DNA of 64,000 nt from Vogesella alkaliphila (lineage in GTDB: Bacteria > Pseudomonadota > Gammaproteobacteria > Burkholderiales > Chromobacteriaceae), in NCBI RefSeq assembly GCF_014652475.1, contig NZ_BMYW01000003.1:147648-211647 (forward strand), given 5' to 3'. Under the pieces are notes generated by a model, which saw nothing but the letters and a program-made list of their open reading frames with translations, ran no database searches and was not told the DNA's origin. A program made the position numbers and the translations under genes. Below, piece by piece: positions 9,731-18,397 of this stretch; the stretch's first letter is position 1; the number at the start of each line of letters is the position of its first letter.

Positions 9731-9753
9731 AAAAGAGGGGCTGCGCCCCTCTT
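9731..9753 (-). promoter_or_regulatory. Stem-loop between dctP and dctQ
   Basis: Arms AAGAGGGGC and GCCCCTCTT with a 3-nt loop and four T on the minus strand. It is likely a partial terminator or mRNA-stabilising hairpin that gives excess binding protein over permease, as in the gts operon. Confidence 0.6.
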
Positions 9754-9774
9754 GCACGTAGGCGGTGGCGCCGC

Positions 9775-10767
9775 TTACTTGGCGACGGCTGCCTTGACCG
9801 AATTGATCATGGCCATGCCGATGCGGGGGGCAATCTCGTTCTGTACCGACTGCAAGGCGGTGACCCACTGCGTCTTCTCGGCCGCTGTCGGCTCGTAGAA
9901 CTGGATCTTGCCCGAGGCCTTCATCTTGGCATAAGCCAGCGCCGTGTCTTTCTCGGCGACCTGGTCGTTGTAGATGGTGGCGTCTTTCATTGCCCCTTCC
10001 AGGATGGTGCGGATGTCGGCCGGCAGCTTGTCCCAGAACGGCTTGTTCACCACCACCGCGTAGCCGCTGTAGGAGTGCTTGGTGTTGACGGCGTACTTCT
10101 GCACCTCGTACTGCTTCTGCGTGTACAGGTTGGAGACGTTGCTGTCGCCGCCGTCCACCACGCCGGTCTGCATCGCCTGGTACACCTCGCCCAGCGACAT
10201 GGTCTGCGGCATGGCGCCGACCGCCTGCACGATGGCCTGGTTGACCTTGGACGAATTGATGCGGATCTTCAGGCCCTTCATGTCGGTCGGGGTACGCAGC
10301 GGCTTGTTGGCACTGAACACGCGGAAGCCGTTGTCCCAGAAGGCCAGGCCTTTCATGCTGCGCGCCTCCAGCTTTTGCAGCAGGCTCTGGCCGACTGGGC
10401 CGCGGGTGACCTTGTGCACCTGGTCCTCGTTCATGAACAGGTAGGGCACGTCGAAGACCTCGAATTCCTTCAGCCCCATCGGGCCGAACTTGCTGGTGGT
10501 CGGCGCCAGCATCTGTACCGAGCCCATCTGCAGCGCTTCCAGCTCTTCCTTGTCCTTGTACAGCTGGCTGTTCGGGTAGATCACCACCTTGACGCGGCCC
10601 TTGGTGCGCTCTTCCGCCAGTTTCTTGAAGTACTCCGCCGCCTGGCCTTTCGGGGTGTCGGTGGCGACGACGTGGCTGAACTTGATCTGGATCGGATCGG
10701 CGGCGATGGCGGCGGTGGCGGTGCCCAGCAGTACGGCGGCGGCGATGGGGGTAAGCAGATGCTTCAT
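9775..10767 (-). CDS. dctP: TRAP transporter substrate-binding protein DctP
   Basis: Periplasmic binding protein of 330 aa with a signal peptide (about 1-22) and a good AGGAG Shine-Dalgarno. The fold is marked by IKFSHVVATDTPKGQAA near the N-terminus, PNSQLYKDKEELEALQ near 62, LKIRINSS near 165 with the Arg that in DctP-type proteins binds the substrate carboxylate, and SLGEVYQAMQTGVVDGGDS near 190. This is the C4-dicarboxylate-like branch. The gene is divergent from a LysR regulator and a PrpF/GalD-family isomerase, so the ligand may be an unsaturated di- or tricarboxylate; this is inference. Confidence 0.9.
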   Translation of the reverse strand: MKHLLTPIAAAVLLGTATAAIAADPIQIKFSHVVATDTPKGQAAEYFKKLAEERTKGRVKVVIYPNSQLYKDKEELEALQMGSVQMLAPTTSKFGPMGLKEFEVFDVPYLFMNEDQVHKVTRGPVGQSLLQKLEARSMKGLAFWDNGFRVFSANKPLRTPTDMKGLKIRINSSKVNQAIVQAVGAMPQTMSLGEVYQAMQTGVVDGGDSNVSNLYTQKQYEVQKYAVNTKHSYSGYAVVVNKPFWDKLPADIRTILEGAMKDATIYNDQVAEKDTALAYAKMKASGKIQFYEPTAAEKTQWVTALQSVQNEIAPRIGMAMINSVKAAVAK

Positions 10768-11109
10768 GGTGTTCTCTCCTGTTGTGTCGGGATGGTCAGC
10801 TGGCTGGCGCCGCTTGCGGCATCGCGCCTGGCTGACGATCTGACTTTATTGTGGTGACGAATCGCTATTTTGTTAAATGCATTATTGTCTGCAATTAATT
10901 ACTTTAGTGCATCAGTTGGAAGGGGCGCCGTGACGGTCAGCGTGGCGCACGGCAAAAAAATACGCCACCGGAACGGTGGCGTCCAAACTGGGAATCGGCT
11001 GCGGCAGTGGCCGGAGTGCCGGCACATACTGCAGCAGTGACGGCGCAGTTTGTGCCGCCGCCATTTTGCAGTAAAGTAAATTTATCTTGCTGATCTATGA
11101 GAATTTGTC
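10768..11109. promoter_or_regulatory. Divergent control region between dctP and the LysR gene
   Basis: 342 bp without a convincing gene. The half next to dctP (about 10850-10910) is AT-rich and on minus shows TTGCAG, a 17-bp spacer and AAAATA, a possible dctP promoter. The half next to the LysR gene is AT-rich near 11070-11105. A strong minus-strand terminator lies between them (separate entry). LysR-type sites are expected here, but I cannot pick one with confidence. Confidence 0.45.
10953..10982 (-). terminator. Orphan intrinsic terminator in the divergent region
   Basis: On the minus strand ACGCCACCG, a 3-nt loop and CGGTGGCGT are followed after one base by a run of seven T (A-run at 10954-10960). 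It faces dctP and no gene precedes it on that strand, so it must end a short RNA or a leader transcript. Confidence 0.7.
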
Positions 11110-12003
11110 ATGAAAATCGACACCATCGGCGTGCAGGCCTTCATCGCCATCGCCGAAAGCGGCAGCTTCCAGACCGCGGCGGAAAGCCTGTTCCTGTCGC
11201 AGGCCGGCATCACCCGCCGGCTGCAGAACCTGGAGGACTACCTGGGGGTGAAGCTGATCGAGCGCACCACCCGTTCGGTGGCGCTGACCAAGGTCGGCGA
11301 GGAGTTCCTGCCGCACGCCAAGCGCCTGCTCGGCGAGCTGGCCGGCTCGCTGAGCGAAATCCGCGACACCGGCCGCCTCAAGCGCGGCAGCGTGACCATC
11401 GCCTGCGTGCCGACGGTGGGGGTGCGCTTCCTGCCGCGCATCATCCAGGCCTACTCCGCGCTGTACCCGGACAACCACATCAAGATCCTCGACCACACCT
11501 CGGCCGGCGTCTCCAGCGCCGTGCTGCAGCGTGAGGCCGAGTTCGGCATCACCATTGCCGATTCGCACCACGCCGAGCTGAACAGCGTGCCGCTGCTGCA
11601 GGACGAATTCGCGCTGGTGTGCCGCGACGATCACCCGCTGAGCCGGCACGAGGCCCTGCGCTGGAAAGACCTGGAGCCCTACCCGCTGATCTCCATCGGC
11701 CAGCTCAGCGGCAACCGCCCGCTGCTGGACCGCGCGCTGGAGGAGCAGGACGTGGTGATCCAGTCGCTGTACGAGGTGCAGCGGGTGTCCACCGCGCTGG
11801 GGCTGGTGGCGGAAGGCGTCGGCGCGGCGGTGTTGCCGCGCCTGGCGCTGCAAGGCGACGCCTACCCGCGCATCCGCGTGCTGCGCCTGACCGGGCCGGT
11901 GATCGCGCGCGGGCTGGTGCTGATCTCGCGCAAGACCGCGGAATTCTCGCCGGCGGCGGAGGCGCTGTACCAGATGGTGCGCAGCCATCAGCACCGCGAC
12001 TGA
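11110..12003 (+). CDS. LysR-family transcriptional regulator
   Basis: 297-aa LysR-type activator/repressor with an N-terminal winged HTH (about 5-65: QAFIAIAESGSFQTAAESL then LSQAGITRRLQNLE) and a C-terminal effector domain from about 90. Divergent from dctPQM and followed 111 bp later by the PrpF/GalD-like gene, so it probably controls both in response to the transported acid. The start at 11110 fits family alignments; Shine-Dalgarno complementarity is weak. The effector cannot be read from the sequence. Confidence 0.88.
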   Translation: MKIDTIGVQAFIAIAESGSFQTAAESLFLSQAGITRRLQNLEDYLGVKLIERTTRSVALTKVGEEFLPHAKRLLGELAGSLSEIRDTGRLKRGSVTIACVPTVGVRFLPRIIQAYSALYPDNHIKILDHTSAGVSSAVLQREAEFGITIADSHHAELNSVPLLQDEFALVCRDDHPLSRHEALRWKDLEPYPLISIGQLSGNRPLLDRALEEQDVVIQSLYEVQRVSTALGLVAEGVGAAVLPRLALQGDAYPRIRVLRLTGPVIARGLVLISRKTAEFSPAAEALYQMVRSHQHRD

Positions 12004-12114
12004 AATGGCGATTGATGAACAAAGTGCAATAATTCGGGATATAAATTCATTTCTCTTGAGGGGAGCGGATGCACAGAATGGAAAGCGAGATCAATTTTCT
12101 GTTCGAGGCGTTCC

Positions 12115-13212
12115 ATGCTGATTCCCATTCCCTGCGTCGTGATGCGCGGCGGTACCTCCAAGGGCCCGTTCTTCCTGATCGACGACTTGCCGCACGACGA
12201 AGCCACGCGCAACCGGGTGTTGCTGGCCGCGATGGGCTCGCCCGACCGGCGCCAGATTGACGGCCTCGGCGGCGGCGACAGCCTGACCAGCAAGGTGGTG
12301 ATGGTCAGCAAGTCCGCCCGCCCCGACATCGACGTCGAGTACCTGTTCGCGCAGGTGTCGATCGACAGCGAAACGGTGGATACCTCGCCCAACTGCGGCA
12401 ATATGCTGGCCGGGGTGGCGCCGTTTGCCATCGAGCACGGCCTGGTGGCCGCCGCGATGCCGACGACGCGGGTCCGCGTCTTCAACCGCAACACCGGCAA
12501 GGTGGTGGAGGCGGTGGTACAGACCCCCGGCGGCAAGGTCAACTACGAGGGCGACGTCCACATCGACGGCGTGCCCGGCAGCGGCGCGCCCATCCTGCTC
12601 AACTTCCTCGACGCTGCCGGTGCCAAGACCGGGCGCCTGCTGCCTACCGGCCGGGTGCAGGACGTGATCGACGGCGTGCCGGTGTCCTGCGTCGATTTCT
12701 CCTCGCCCATCGTGTTCATCGCCGCCGCCTCGCTCGGCAAGAGCGGCTACGAGAGCAAGGCGCAGCTGGACGAGGACAGTGCCATGCTGGCGCGGCTGGA
12801 GGCGATCCGCCTGCAGGCGGCGCAGCGGATGGGCATGGGCGATGTCCGCGGCAAGGTGCTGCCCAAGGTGGTGTTGCTGGCCAAGCCGGCGCACGGCGGC
12901 CAGATCAGCTCGCGCTACTTCGTGCCGTGGAACTGCCACGCCGCGCACGCGGTGACCGGCGCGCTGTGTGTCGCCGCCGCCTGCAGCATCCCCGGCACCA
13001 TCGCCGCGGAACTGGTGCAGCCCGATGCCGCGCAGCCGGGGCTGATCGGCATCGAACACCCGTCCGGCCGGCTGGATACCCGGGTGCAGATCGACGGCCG
13101 CGACGGCGACGGCCTGCCGCTGATCCGCAGCGCCGGCGTGGTGCGCACCGCCAAGCCCATCGTGTCCGGCGTGGTGTACGTGCCGGGCAGCGCCTGGGAG
13201 GCCACCGCCTAG
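12115..13212 (+). CDS. PrpF/GalD-family isomerase (4-oxalomesaconate tautomerase-like)
   Basis: Cofactor-independent isomerase of the PrpF family, 365 aa, two repeats of the diaminopimelate-epimerase-like fold. Family marks: IPCVVMRGGTSKGPFF at the N-terminus, GLGGGDSLTSKVV near 50, TSPNCGNM near 90, and a second-half segment with CHAAHAVTGALCVAAA near 275. Members move a double bond in unsaturated acids: GalD and LigU in gallate or protocatechuate pathways, PrpF in 2-methylaconitate metabolism. I see no acnD, prpC or gallate dioxygenase gene here, so I do not name the substrate. The TRAP transporter and LysR next door suggest an imported unsaturated carboxylate. GAGG lies 7 nt before the ATG. 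Confidence 0.8.
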   Translation: MLIPIPCVVMRGGTSKGPFFLIDDLPHDEATRNRVLLAAMGSPDRRQIDGLGGGDSLTSKVVMVSKSARPDIDVEYLFAQVSIDSETVDTSPNCGNMLAGVAPFAIEHGLVAAAMPTTRVRVFNRNTGKVVEAVVQTPGGKVNYEGDVHIDGVPGSGAPILLNFLDAAGAKTGRLLPTGRVQDVIDGVPVSCVDFSSPIVFIAAASLGKSGYESKAQLDEDSAMLARLEAIRLQAAQRMGMGDVRGKVLPKVVLLAKPAHGGQISSRYFVPWNCHAAHAVTGALCVAAACSIPGTIAAELVQPDAAQPGLIGIEHPSGRLDTRVQIDGRDGDGLPLIRSAGVVRTAKPIVSGVVYVPGSAWEATA

Positions 13213-13244
13213 CGTCATCGTTTCCGCGCTCCCGCTCTCCTCTT

Positions 13245-13270
13245 GCCCCGCCAAGCCGCGGGGCTTTTTT
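13245..13270 (+). terminator. Intrinsic terminator after the PrpF-family gene
   Basis: GCCCCGC, 6-nt loop, GCGGGGC, then six T. About 30 bp past the stop. Confidence 0.85.
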
Positions 13271-13287
13271 CGTGGCGGCGCGCGCAT

Positions 13288-13324
13288 AAAAAAAGGGCTT
13301 GCCGGGGAGAGGCGGCAAGCCCTT
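13288..13324 (-). terminator. Terminator of edd-eda; member of a recurring stem family
   Basis: Arms AAGGGCTTGCCG and CGGCAAGCCCTT flank an 8-nt loop, with a T-run on the minus strand (A-run on plus at 13288-13294). Related stems, AAGGGCAAGCC/GGCTTGCCCTT, occur at 30683-30708 and 39158-39183. Confidence 0.85.
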
Positions 13325-13350
13325 GTCAAAAACGGGAGTAAAGCCGTGCG

Positions 13351-13977
13351 TTAGCGCACCGCCAGCGCGCTGGCCTGTTGCGCCAGCGCGGTGATGCGTG
13401 CCCAGTCCTGGGCGGCGATGGCGTCGTCCGGGGTCAGCCAGCTGCCGCCGACGCACAGCACGTTGGGCAGCGCCAGGTAGTTCGGCGCGCTGTTGATGTC
13501 GATGCCGCCGGTCGGGCAGAAGCGCAGCTCCGGCAGCGGGCCGGCCAGCGCCTTCAGCAGCTTGATGCCGCCGACCGCCTCGGCCGGGAACAGCTTGAGG
13601 ATGTTGAAGCCTTCGTCCTGCGCGTGCATCGCCTCGGATGGCGTGGCCACGCCGGGGATGAAGGGCACGCCGGACGCGCGCGCGGCGGCGGCCAGCTCCG
13701 GCGTCAGGCCGGGGCTGATGCCGAACTGGGCGCCGGCGTCGAGCGCGGCTTCCAGGTGGGCGCGGGTGCGCACGGTGCCGGCGCCGACGATGGCGTCCGG
13801 CACTTCGTCGCGGATGCGGCGCATCGCCGCCAGCGCGGCCTTGGTGCGCAGCGTGATTTCCAGCGTGCGGATGCCGCCGGCGACCAGCGCGCGGGCGAGG
13901 TCGACCGCGACCGCGGCGTCGTTGACCACGATCACCGGCATTACCGGGCCTTGGCGTAGCAGAGTCAGTGCGTCCAT
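13351..13977 (-). CDS. eda: KDPG aldolase (2-dehydro-3-deoxy-phosphogluconate aldolase)
   Basis: Last step of the Entner-Doudoroff pathway: splits 2-keto-3-deoxy-6-phosphogluconate into pyruvate and glyceraldehyde-3-phosphate. 208 aa, typical length. TIM-barrel marks include LEITLRTKAAL near 42-52, VGAGTV near 70 and the Schiff-base Lys in LKLFPAEAVGGIK near 130. I start at MDALTLL because AAGGACAG precedes it; longer in-frame starts would translate a copy of the dispersed repeat and overlap edd. It follows edd by about 50 bp on the same strand, so both come from the HexR-controlled edd promoter. Confidence 0.95.
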   Translation of the reverse strand: MDALTLLRQGPVMPVIVVNDAAVAVDLARALVAGGIRTLEITLRTKAALAAMRRIRDEVPDAIVGAGTVRTRAHLEAALDAGAQFGISPGLTPELAAAARASGVPFIPGVATPSEAMHAQDEGFNILKLFPAEAVGGIKLLKALAGPLPELRFCPTGGIDINSAPNYLALPNVLCVGGSWLTPDDAIAAQDWARITALAQQASALAVR

Positions 13978-14004
13978 GTCTGTCCTTGTGTTGTCTGCGG
14001 CTGG

Positions 14005-14018
14005 CTGCGGCCAACCTT
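14005..14018 (-). repeat. Dispersed repeat between edd and eda (13/14)
   Basis: Minus-strand copy AAGGTTGGCCGCAG between the edd stop and the eda ribosome-binding site. Confidence 0.85.
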
Positions 14019-14027
14019 GGGGTGTCG

Positions 14028-15869
14028 TTACTGGCCGCGTGTCCACAGCGGATGGGCGAAGGTCATCGCGCCTTCCTCGGCGGTGGTGGCCTGCTGGCGC
14101 ATGCCGGCGAACAGGTCGCGGCCGACGCCGTGCTGGTGCGCGTCAAGGTTGGCCGCAACGCGTTCGCGCGCCGCCCACTCGGTCGCCGCCACCAGGATGC
14201 TCAGCTCGCCGCGGTCGGCATCCAGCCGCACCAGGTCGCCGTTCTGCACCTTGCCGATGTCGCCGCCCAGCAGCGCCTCCGGCGACACGTGGATGGCGGC
14301 CGGCACCTTGCCGGAGGCGCCGGACATGCGGCCGTCGGTGACCAGCGCCACCTTGAAGCCGCGCTCCTGCAGCACGCCCAGCGGCGGCGTCAGCTTGTGC
14401 AGCTCCGGCATGCCGTTGGCGCGCGGACCCTGGAAGCGGATCACCGCGACGAAGTCCTTCTCCAGCTCGCCGCGCTTGAAGGCGGCCAAGAGTTCGTTTT
14501 GGTCGTGGAACACCACGGCCGGCGCTTCCACCACGCGGTGCTCGGCTTTCACCGCCGACACCTTGATCACCGCGCGGCCGATATTGCCGGTCAGCACCTT
14601 CAGGCCGCCGTCGGTGGAGAACGGGGTCGCGGCCGGGCGCAGCACGCTGTCGTCGCCGCTGGTCGCCGGCGCCGCGCGCCAGGCCAGCTTGCCGTCGTCG
14701 AGCCACGCTTCGCGGGTGTGCGCGCGCAGCCCACGGCCCATCACGGTGGTCACGTCGTCGTGCAGCAGGCCGGCGTCCAGCAGTTCGCGGATCACGAAGC
14801 CCATGCCGCCGGCGGCGTGGAAGTGGTTCACGTCGGCCTTGCCGTTGGGGTAGGCGCGCACGATCAGCGGTACTACGGCCGACAGTTCATCGAAATCGTC
14901 CCAGTTGACATCGATGCCGGCGGCGCGGGCGATGGCATTGATGTGCAGGGTGTGGTTGGTGGAGCCGCCGGTGGCGAGCAGGCCGACGATGCCGTTGACG
15001 ATGGCCTTCTCGTCGATCACGTCGCAGATCGGGGTGAAACGACTGCCCTGCGCGCTGATCTCGGTGGCGACACGGGCGGCGTGGCGGGTCAGCGCCTCGC
15101 GCAGCGGGGTGTTCGGGTTGACGAAGGCGGCGCCCGGCAGGTGCAGGCCCATGATCTCCATCAGCATCTGGTTGCTGTTGGCGGTGCCGTAGAAGGTGCA
15201 GGTGCCGGGGCCGTGGTAGGACGCCGATTCCGATTCCAGCAGCGCGTCGCGGCCAACCTTGCCCTCGGCGAACAGCTGGCGCACCTTGGCCTTGTCGTCG
15301 TTGGAGATGCCGGTGGTCATCGGCCCGGCCGGCACGAACAGCGCCGGCAGGTGGCCGAAGGACAGCGCGCCGATCAACAGGCCCGGCACGATCTTGTCGC
15401 ACACGCCCAGGTACAGCGCGGCGTCGAACATCTGGTGGGAGAGGGCGATGGCGGTGCTCATCGCGATCACGTCGCGCGAGAACAGTGACAGCTCCATGCC
15501 CTCGAAGCCCTGGGTCACGCCGTCGCACATCGCCGGCACGCCGCCGGCCACCTGCGCGGTGGCGCCGGCCTTCAGCGCCTCGTCCTTCAGCAGCGCCGGA
15601 AAGGTTTCCAGCGGCTGGTGCGCGGACAGCATGTCGTTGTAGGAGGTGACGATGGCGAGGTTAGGGCGTACCGACTCTTTCAGGTGAATCTTGATCCCGT
15701 CCGGCATCGCGGCGAACGCGTGCGCCTGGTTGGTACAGGACAGGTGGGCGCGCTCGACCTTGCCCTGGCGCACGGCGGCGCGGGCTTGGGCCAGATAAGT
15801 GGCGCGGGTGACGCGGCTACGCTCGATGATGCGCTGGGTCACGGCAGCAAGAACGGGATGCAGACTCAT
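14028..15869 (-). CDS. edd: 6-Phosphogluconate dehydratase
   Basis: Key Entner-Doudoroff enzyme: dehydrates 6-phosphogluconate to KDPG using a [4Fe-4S] cluster. 613 aa, matching the IlvD/Edd family. Likely cluster Cys residues are seen in [10 protein letters not shown] and [26 protein letters not shown] and GGSTNHTLH follow the family order. The start MSLHPVL is chosen because the longer frame runs through the promoter and HexR-like site. The gene holds two dispersed-repeat copies: an exact one at 14145-14158, read as VAANLD, and a 13/14 one at 15247-15260, read as KVGRD. First gene of edd-eda, divergent from zwf. Confidence 0.95.
   Translation of the reverse strand: MSLHPVLAAVTQRIIERSRVTRATYLAQARAAVRQGKVERAHLSCTNQAHAFAAMPDGIKIHLKESVRPNLAIVTSYNDMLSAHQPLETFPALLKDEALKAGATAQVAGGVPAMCDGVTQGFEGMELSLFSRDVIAMSTAIALSHQMFDAALYLGVCDKIVPGLLIGALSFGHLPALFVPAGPMTTGISNDDKAKVRQLFAEGKVGRDALLESESASYHGPGTCTFYGTANSNQMLMEIMGLHLPGAAFVNPNTPLREALTRHAARVATEISAQGSRFTPICDVIDEKAIVNGIVGLLATGGSTNHTLHINAIARAAGIDVNWDDFDELSAVVPLIVRAYPNGKADVNHFHAAGGMGFVIRELLDAGLLHDDVTTVMGRGLRAHTREAWLDDGKLAWRAAPATSGDDSVLRPAATPFSTDGGLKVLTGNIGRAVIKVSAVKAEHRVVEAPAVVFHDQNELLAAFKRGELEKDFVAVIRFQGPRANGMPELHKLTPPLGVLQERGFKVALVTDGRMSGASGKVPAAIHVSPEALLGGDIGKVQNGDLVRLDADRGELSILVAATEWAARERVAANLDAHQHGVGRDLFAGMRQQATTAEEGAMTFAHPLWTRGQ
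14145..14158 (+). repeat. Exact dispersed repeat inside edd
   Basis: AAGGTTGGCCGCAA on plus, antisense to edd. A full 14/14 copy kept inside a conserved enzyme gene. Confidence 0.9.
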
Positions 15870-15897
15870 TGGTGTAGGCCCTGATTGGTGTGTCTGA

Positions 15898-15926
15898 ATG
15901 GTAGTTTTACTACAGTTTGTTGGCAA
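15898..15926 (-). promoter_or_regulatory. edd promoter overlapped by a HexR-type operator
   Basis: On minus: -35 TTGCCA (15921-15926), 17-bp spacer, -10 TACCAT (15898-15903). Inside lies GGTAGTTTTACTACA (15900-15914, plus strand), 14/15 to the published HexR box pattern TGTARTWWWAYTACA as I recall it. Operator over spacer and -10 implies repression, relieved by KDPG as for other HexR proteins. Confidence 0.75.
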
Positions 15927-16056
15927 GGTATTACGCGATAAAAATGCGCAACCGGCTGGTGGCTATGCTAGCAACCCTATGTAAATCAGCTGTTTGATGG
16001 GGTGTTGGTGATCGGCAACAGTGGTGTCGCCGAAATCTAATCGCGATGTTTACACA

Positions 16057-16091
16057 TAGACAAGTCGCTGCCGTTTGGTAATATAACTACA
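16057..16091 (+). promoter_or_regulatory. zwf promoter overlapped by a HexR-type operator
   Basis: -35 TAGACA (16057-16062), 16-bp spacer, -10 TAATAT (16079-16084). GGTAATATAACTACA (16077-16091) covers the -10 and matches 14/15 of the HexR box. It mirrors the edd site 163 bp away, so one repressor would control both arms of the divergent regulon. Confidence 0.75.
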
Positions 16092-16124
16092 TCTGAACCT
16101 TGGGCGTAGAGAGAGAACAACAGG

Positions 16125-17597
16125 ATGGAGAACACAAACCTGCACACCCCGGCCTTCGACATGGTGCTGTTCGGGGGCACCGGCGATCTGGTGATGCGCA
16201 AGCTGCTGCCGTCGCTGTACCAGGCGCACGCCGCCGGCCTGCTGCACGACGACGGCCGCCTGCTGGCGCTGGGCCGCCGCGACATGAGCCGCGACGACTA
16301 CCTGGCGATGGTGGAAAAGAGCGCGCGCGTCCACATCAAGGAGCATTTCTCCGACACCGCCTGGCACAGCTTCCTCGCACGGGTGGAATACCTGAAGGTC
16401 GACGCCGCCACGCCGGAGCACTACCCGCTACTAGCCGACGCGCTGAACCGGCACGCCGGCCGCGTGGCGGTCTGTTATCTGGCCACCGCGCCGGACCTGT
16501 TCGAGGGCATCTGCGACAACCTCGCCGCCGTGGGCCTCAACCACGACAAGGTGCGCGTGGTGCTGGAGAAGCCGCTGGGCCACGACCTGGAGTCGTCGCA
16601 CGAGATCAACGAAGCCGTCGCCCGCCACTTCCGCGAAGAGCAGCTGTACCGTATCGACCACTACCTGGGCAAGGAGTCGGTGCAGAACCTGCTGGCGATC
16701 CGCTTCGCCAACGCGCTGTTCGAGCCGCTGTGGCGCCGCGAGTGGATCCACGACGTGCAGATCACCATCGCCGAGGACCTCGGCGTCGGCACCCGCGGCG
16801 ACTTCTACGACAACACCGGCGCGCTGCGCGACATGGTGCAGAACCACCTGCTGCAGCTGCTGTGCATCGTGGCGATGGAGCCGCCGGCCAACCTCGGCGC
16901 CGACGCGGTGCGCGACGAGAAGCTGAAGGTACTGAAGGCGCTGCGCCCGTTTACGGAGCAGGACGTGGCGAACAAGACCGTGCGCGCGCAGTACAAGGCC
17001 GGCGCGGTCGGCGGCCAGCCGGTGGTCGGCTACCTGCAGGAGCAGGGCATCCCCGCCGCCAGCCAGACCGAGACCTTCGTCGCCATCAAGGCCGAGATCG
17101 ACAACTGGCGCTGGGCCGGCGTGCCGTTCTTCCTGCGCACCGGCAAGCGCATGCAGGAGCGCGTGGCCGAGATCGTGATCAATTTCCGCGACGTGCCGCA
17201 CCAGCTGTTCCCCAGCCCGCTGGGCCTGAACACCGCCAACCGCCTGGTGATCCGCCTGCAGCCGGAGGAAAGCATCCGCCTGTACTTCCTGGCCAAGGAG
17301 CCGGGCGACACCCAGCGCCTGCAGCCGGTGCACCTGAACCTGGACTTCCACGAGTCGTTCAAGGTGCGCCGCGCCGACGCCTACGAGCGCCTGCTGCTGG
17401 ACGTGATCCGCGGCAAGCTGGCGCTGTTCATGCGCCGCGACGAGCTGGTGGAGGCGTGGCGCTGGGTGGAGCCGATCATGGACAACTGGGCGCGCAGCAC
17501 CACGCCGCCCAAGCAGTACACCGCCGGCAGCTGGGGCCCGGCCGCCTCCAGCGCGCTGCTGAGCCGCGACGGCATCAGCTGGCACGAGGAGTGCTGA
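16125..17597 (+). CDS. zwf: Glucose-6-phosphate 1-dehydrogenase
   Basis: Oxidises glucose-6-phosphate to 6-phosphogluconolactone with NAD(P)+. 490 aa, normal. Nucleotide-binding motif [13 protein letters not shown] at about 15-27; active-site segment [14 protein letters not shown] near 175, with the conserved Lys and His. First gene of zwf-pgl-glk-hexR-pgi, read from the promoter at 16057-16084. 122 nt separate it from pgl, holding a dispersed repeat copy. Confidence 0.96.
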   Translation: MENTNLHTPAFDMVLFGGTGDLVMRKLLPSLYQAHAAGLLHDDGRLLALGRRDMSRDDYLAMVEKSARVHIKEHFSDTAWHSFLARVEYLKVDAATPEHYPLLADALNRHAGRVAVCYLATAPDLFEGICDNLAAVGLNHDKVRVVLEKPLGHDLESSHEINEAVARHFREEQLYRIDHYLGKESVQNLLAIRFANALFEPLWRREWIHDVQITIAEDLGVGTRGDFYDNTGALRDMVQNHLLQLLCIVAMEPPANLGADAVRDEKLKVLKALRPFTEQDVANKTVRAQYKAGAVGGQPVVGYLQEQGIPAASQTETFVAIKAEIDNWRWAGVPFFLRTGKRMQERVAEIVINFRDVPHQLFPSPLGLNTANRLVIRLQPEESIRLYFLAKEPGDTQRLQPVHLNLDFHESFKVRRADAYERLLLDVIRGKLALFMRRDELVEAWRWVEPIMDNWARSTTPPKQYTAGSWGPAASSALLSRDGISWHEEC

Positions 17598-17619
17598 AAA
17601 CCGGCTGGCGGCCGGCCGC

Positions 17620-17633
17620 AAGGTTGGCCGCAT
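17620..17633 (+). repeat. Dispersed repeat between zwf and pgl (13/14)
   Basis: AAGGTTGGCCGCAT, intergenic, same orientation as the genes. Confidence 0.85.
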
Positions 17634-17719
17634 CAACGGCGGCGACACCCCGCCGCCGGCGCGTTGAGACAACAAGACGCGCGGCAACACAGCCGCGCGC
17701 AGGCAACGGAGACACAGAG

Positions 17720-18397
17720 ATGATGTTCCACGCTTTCGAATCGCAAGCGGCGGCGGCCGAGGTGCTCGCCCGCCGCGTCGCTTCCGACCTCGCCGCCGTC
17801 ATCGGCCGCCGCGGTCACGCGGTGCTGGCGGTGTCCGGCGGCCGCTCGCCGGTGCCCTTCCTGCAGGCGCTGTCCGCCGAGGTGCTGGACTGGTCGCGCG
17901 TCTGCGTCACCCTGGTCGACGAACGCGTGGTCGCGCCCGATCACGCCGACAGCAACGCGGCGCTGGTGCGCGACCACCTGCTGCAGGGCGGCGCCGCCGA
18001 CGCCGCGTTCCGGCCGCTGGTGAGCACCGCGGCCAACGTCGACGCCGAGCTGGCGCAGGCCGCCGCACAGTGGCAGACCCCGGACGTGGTGGTGCTGGGC
18101 ATGGGCGACGACGGCCATACCGCGTCGCTGTTCCCCGATGCGGCCAACCTCGCCGAGGGCCTGGACCCGGCCAATCCGGCCGCGCTGCTGGCGGTGGTGC
18201 CGCCCGAGGCGCCGCACACCCGCATCAGCATGACGCTGGCCGAGATCCTGCGCAGCGGCAAGCTGTATCTGGCGATTGCCGGTGACAACAAGCGGCGGGT
18301 GCTGGAACATGCCAGCCGCACGCTGAGCGCGGCGCAGCCGGTCAGCCATCTACTGCAACAAACGGAGAACCCGCTTCATGTCTACTGGGCAGCCTAA
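17720..18397 (+). CDS. pgl: 6-Phosphogluconolactonase
   Basis: Hydrolyses 6-phosphogluconolactone to 6-phosphogluconate between Zwf and Edd. 225 aa, DevB/SOL family: AVSGGRSPVPFLQAL near 37, LVDERVV near 70 and LGMGDDGHTASLFPD near 125. I take the ATG at 17720 with GGAG 8 nt upstream; the second ATG follows directly. The frame stays open upstream through zwf, but that is a GC-rich shadow. The 3' end overlaps glk by 20 nt. A 12/14 repeat copy at 18138-18151 is read as DAANL. Confidence 0.95.
   Translation: MMFHAFESQAAAAEVLARRVASDLAAVIGRRGHAVLAVSGGRSPVPFLQALSAEVLDWSRVCVTLVDERVVAPDHADSNAALVRDHLLQGGAADAAFRPLVSTAANVDAELAQAAAQWQTPDVVVLGMGDDGHTASLFPDAANLAEGLDPANPAALLAVVPPEAPHTRISMTLAEILRSGKLYLAIAGDNKRRVLEHASRTLSAAQPVSHLLQQTENPLHVYWAA

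Noticed and set aside
12069-12260. Short frame beginning at 12069 ahead of the PrpF-family gene
   Set aside because: Out of frame with the conserved protein, Arg-rich; the 12115 ATG has the better ribosome-binding site and family start.
16100-18397. One long protein spanning zwf and pgl in the pgl frame
   Set aside because: The upstream part is a shadow frame of zwf; pgl has its own ATG, ribosome-binding site and full-length family match.
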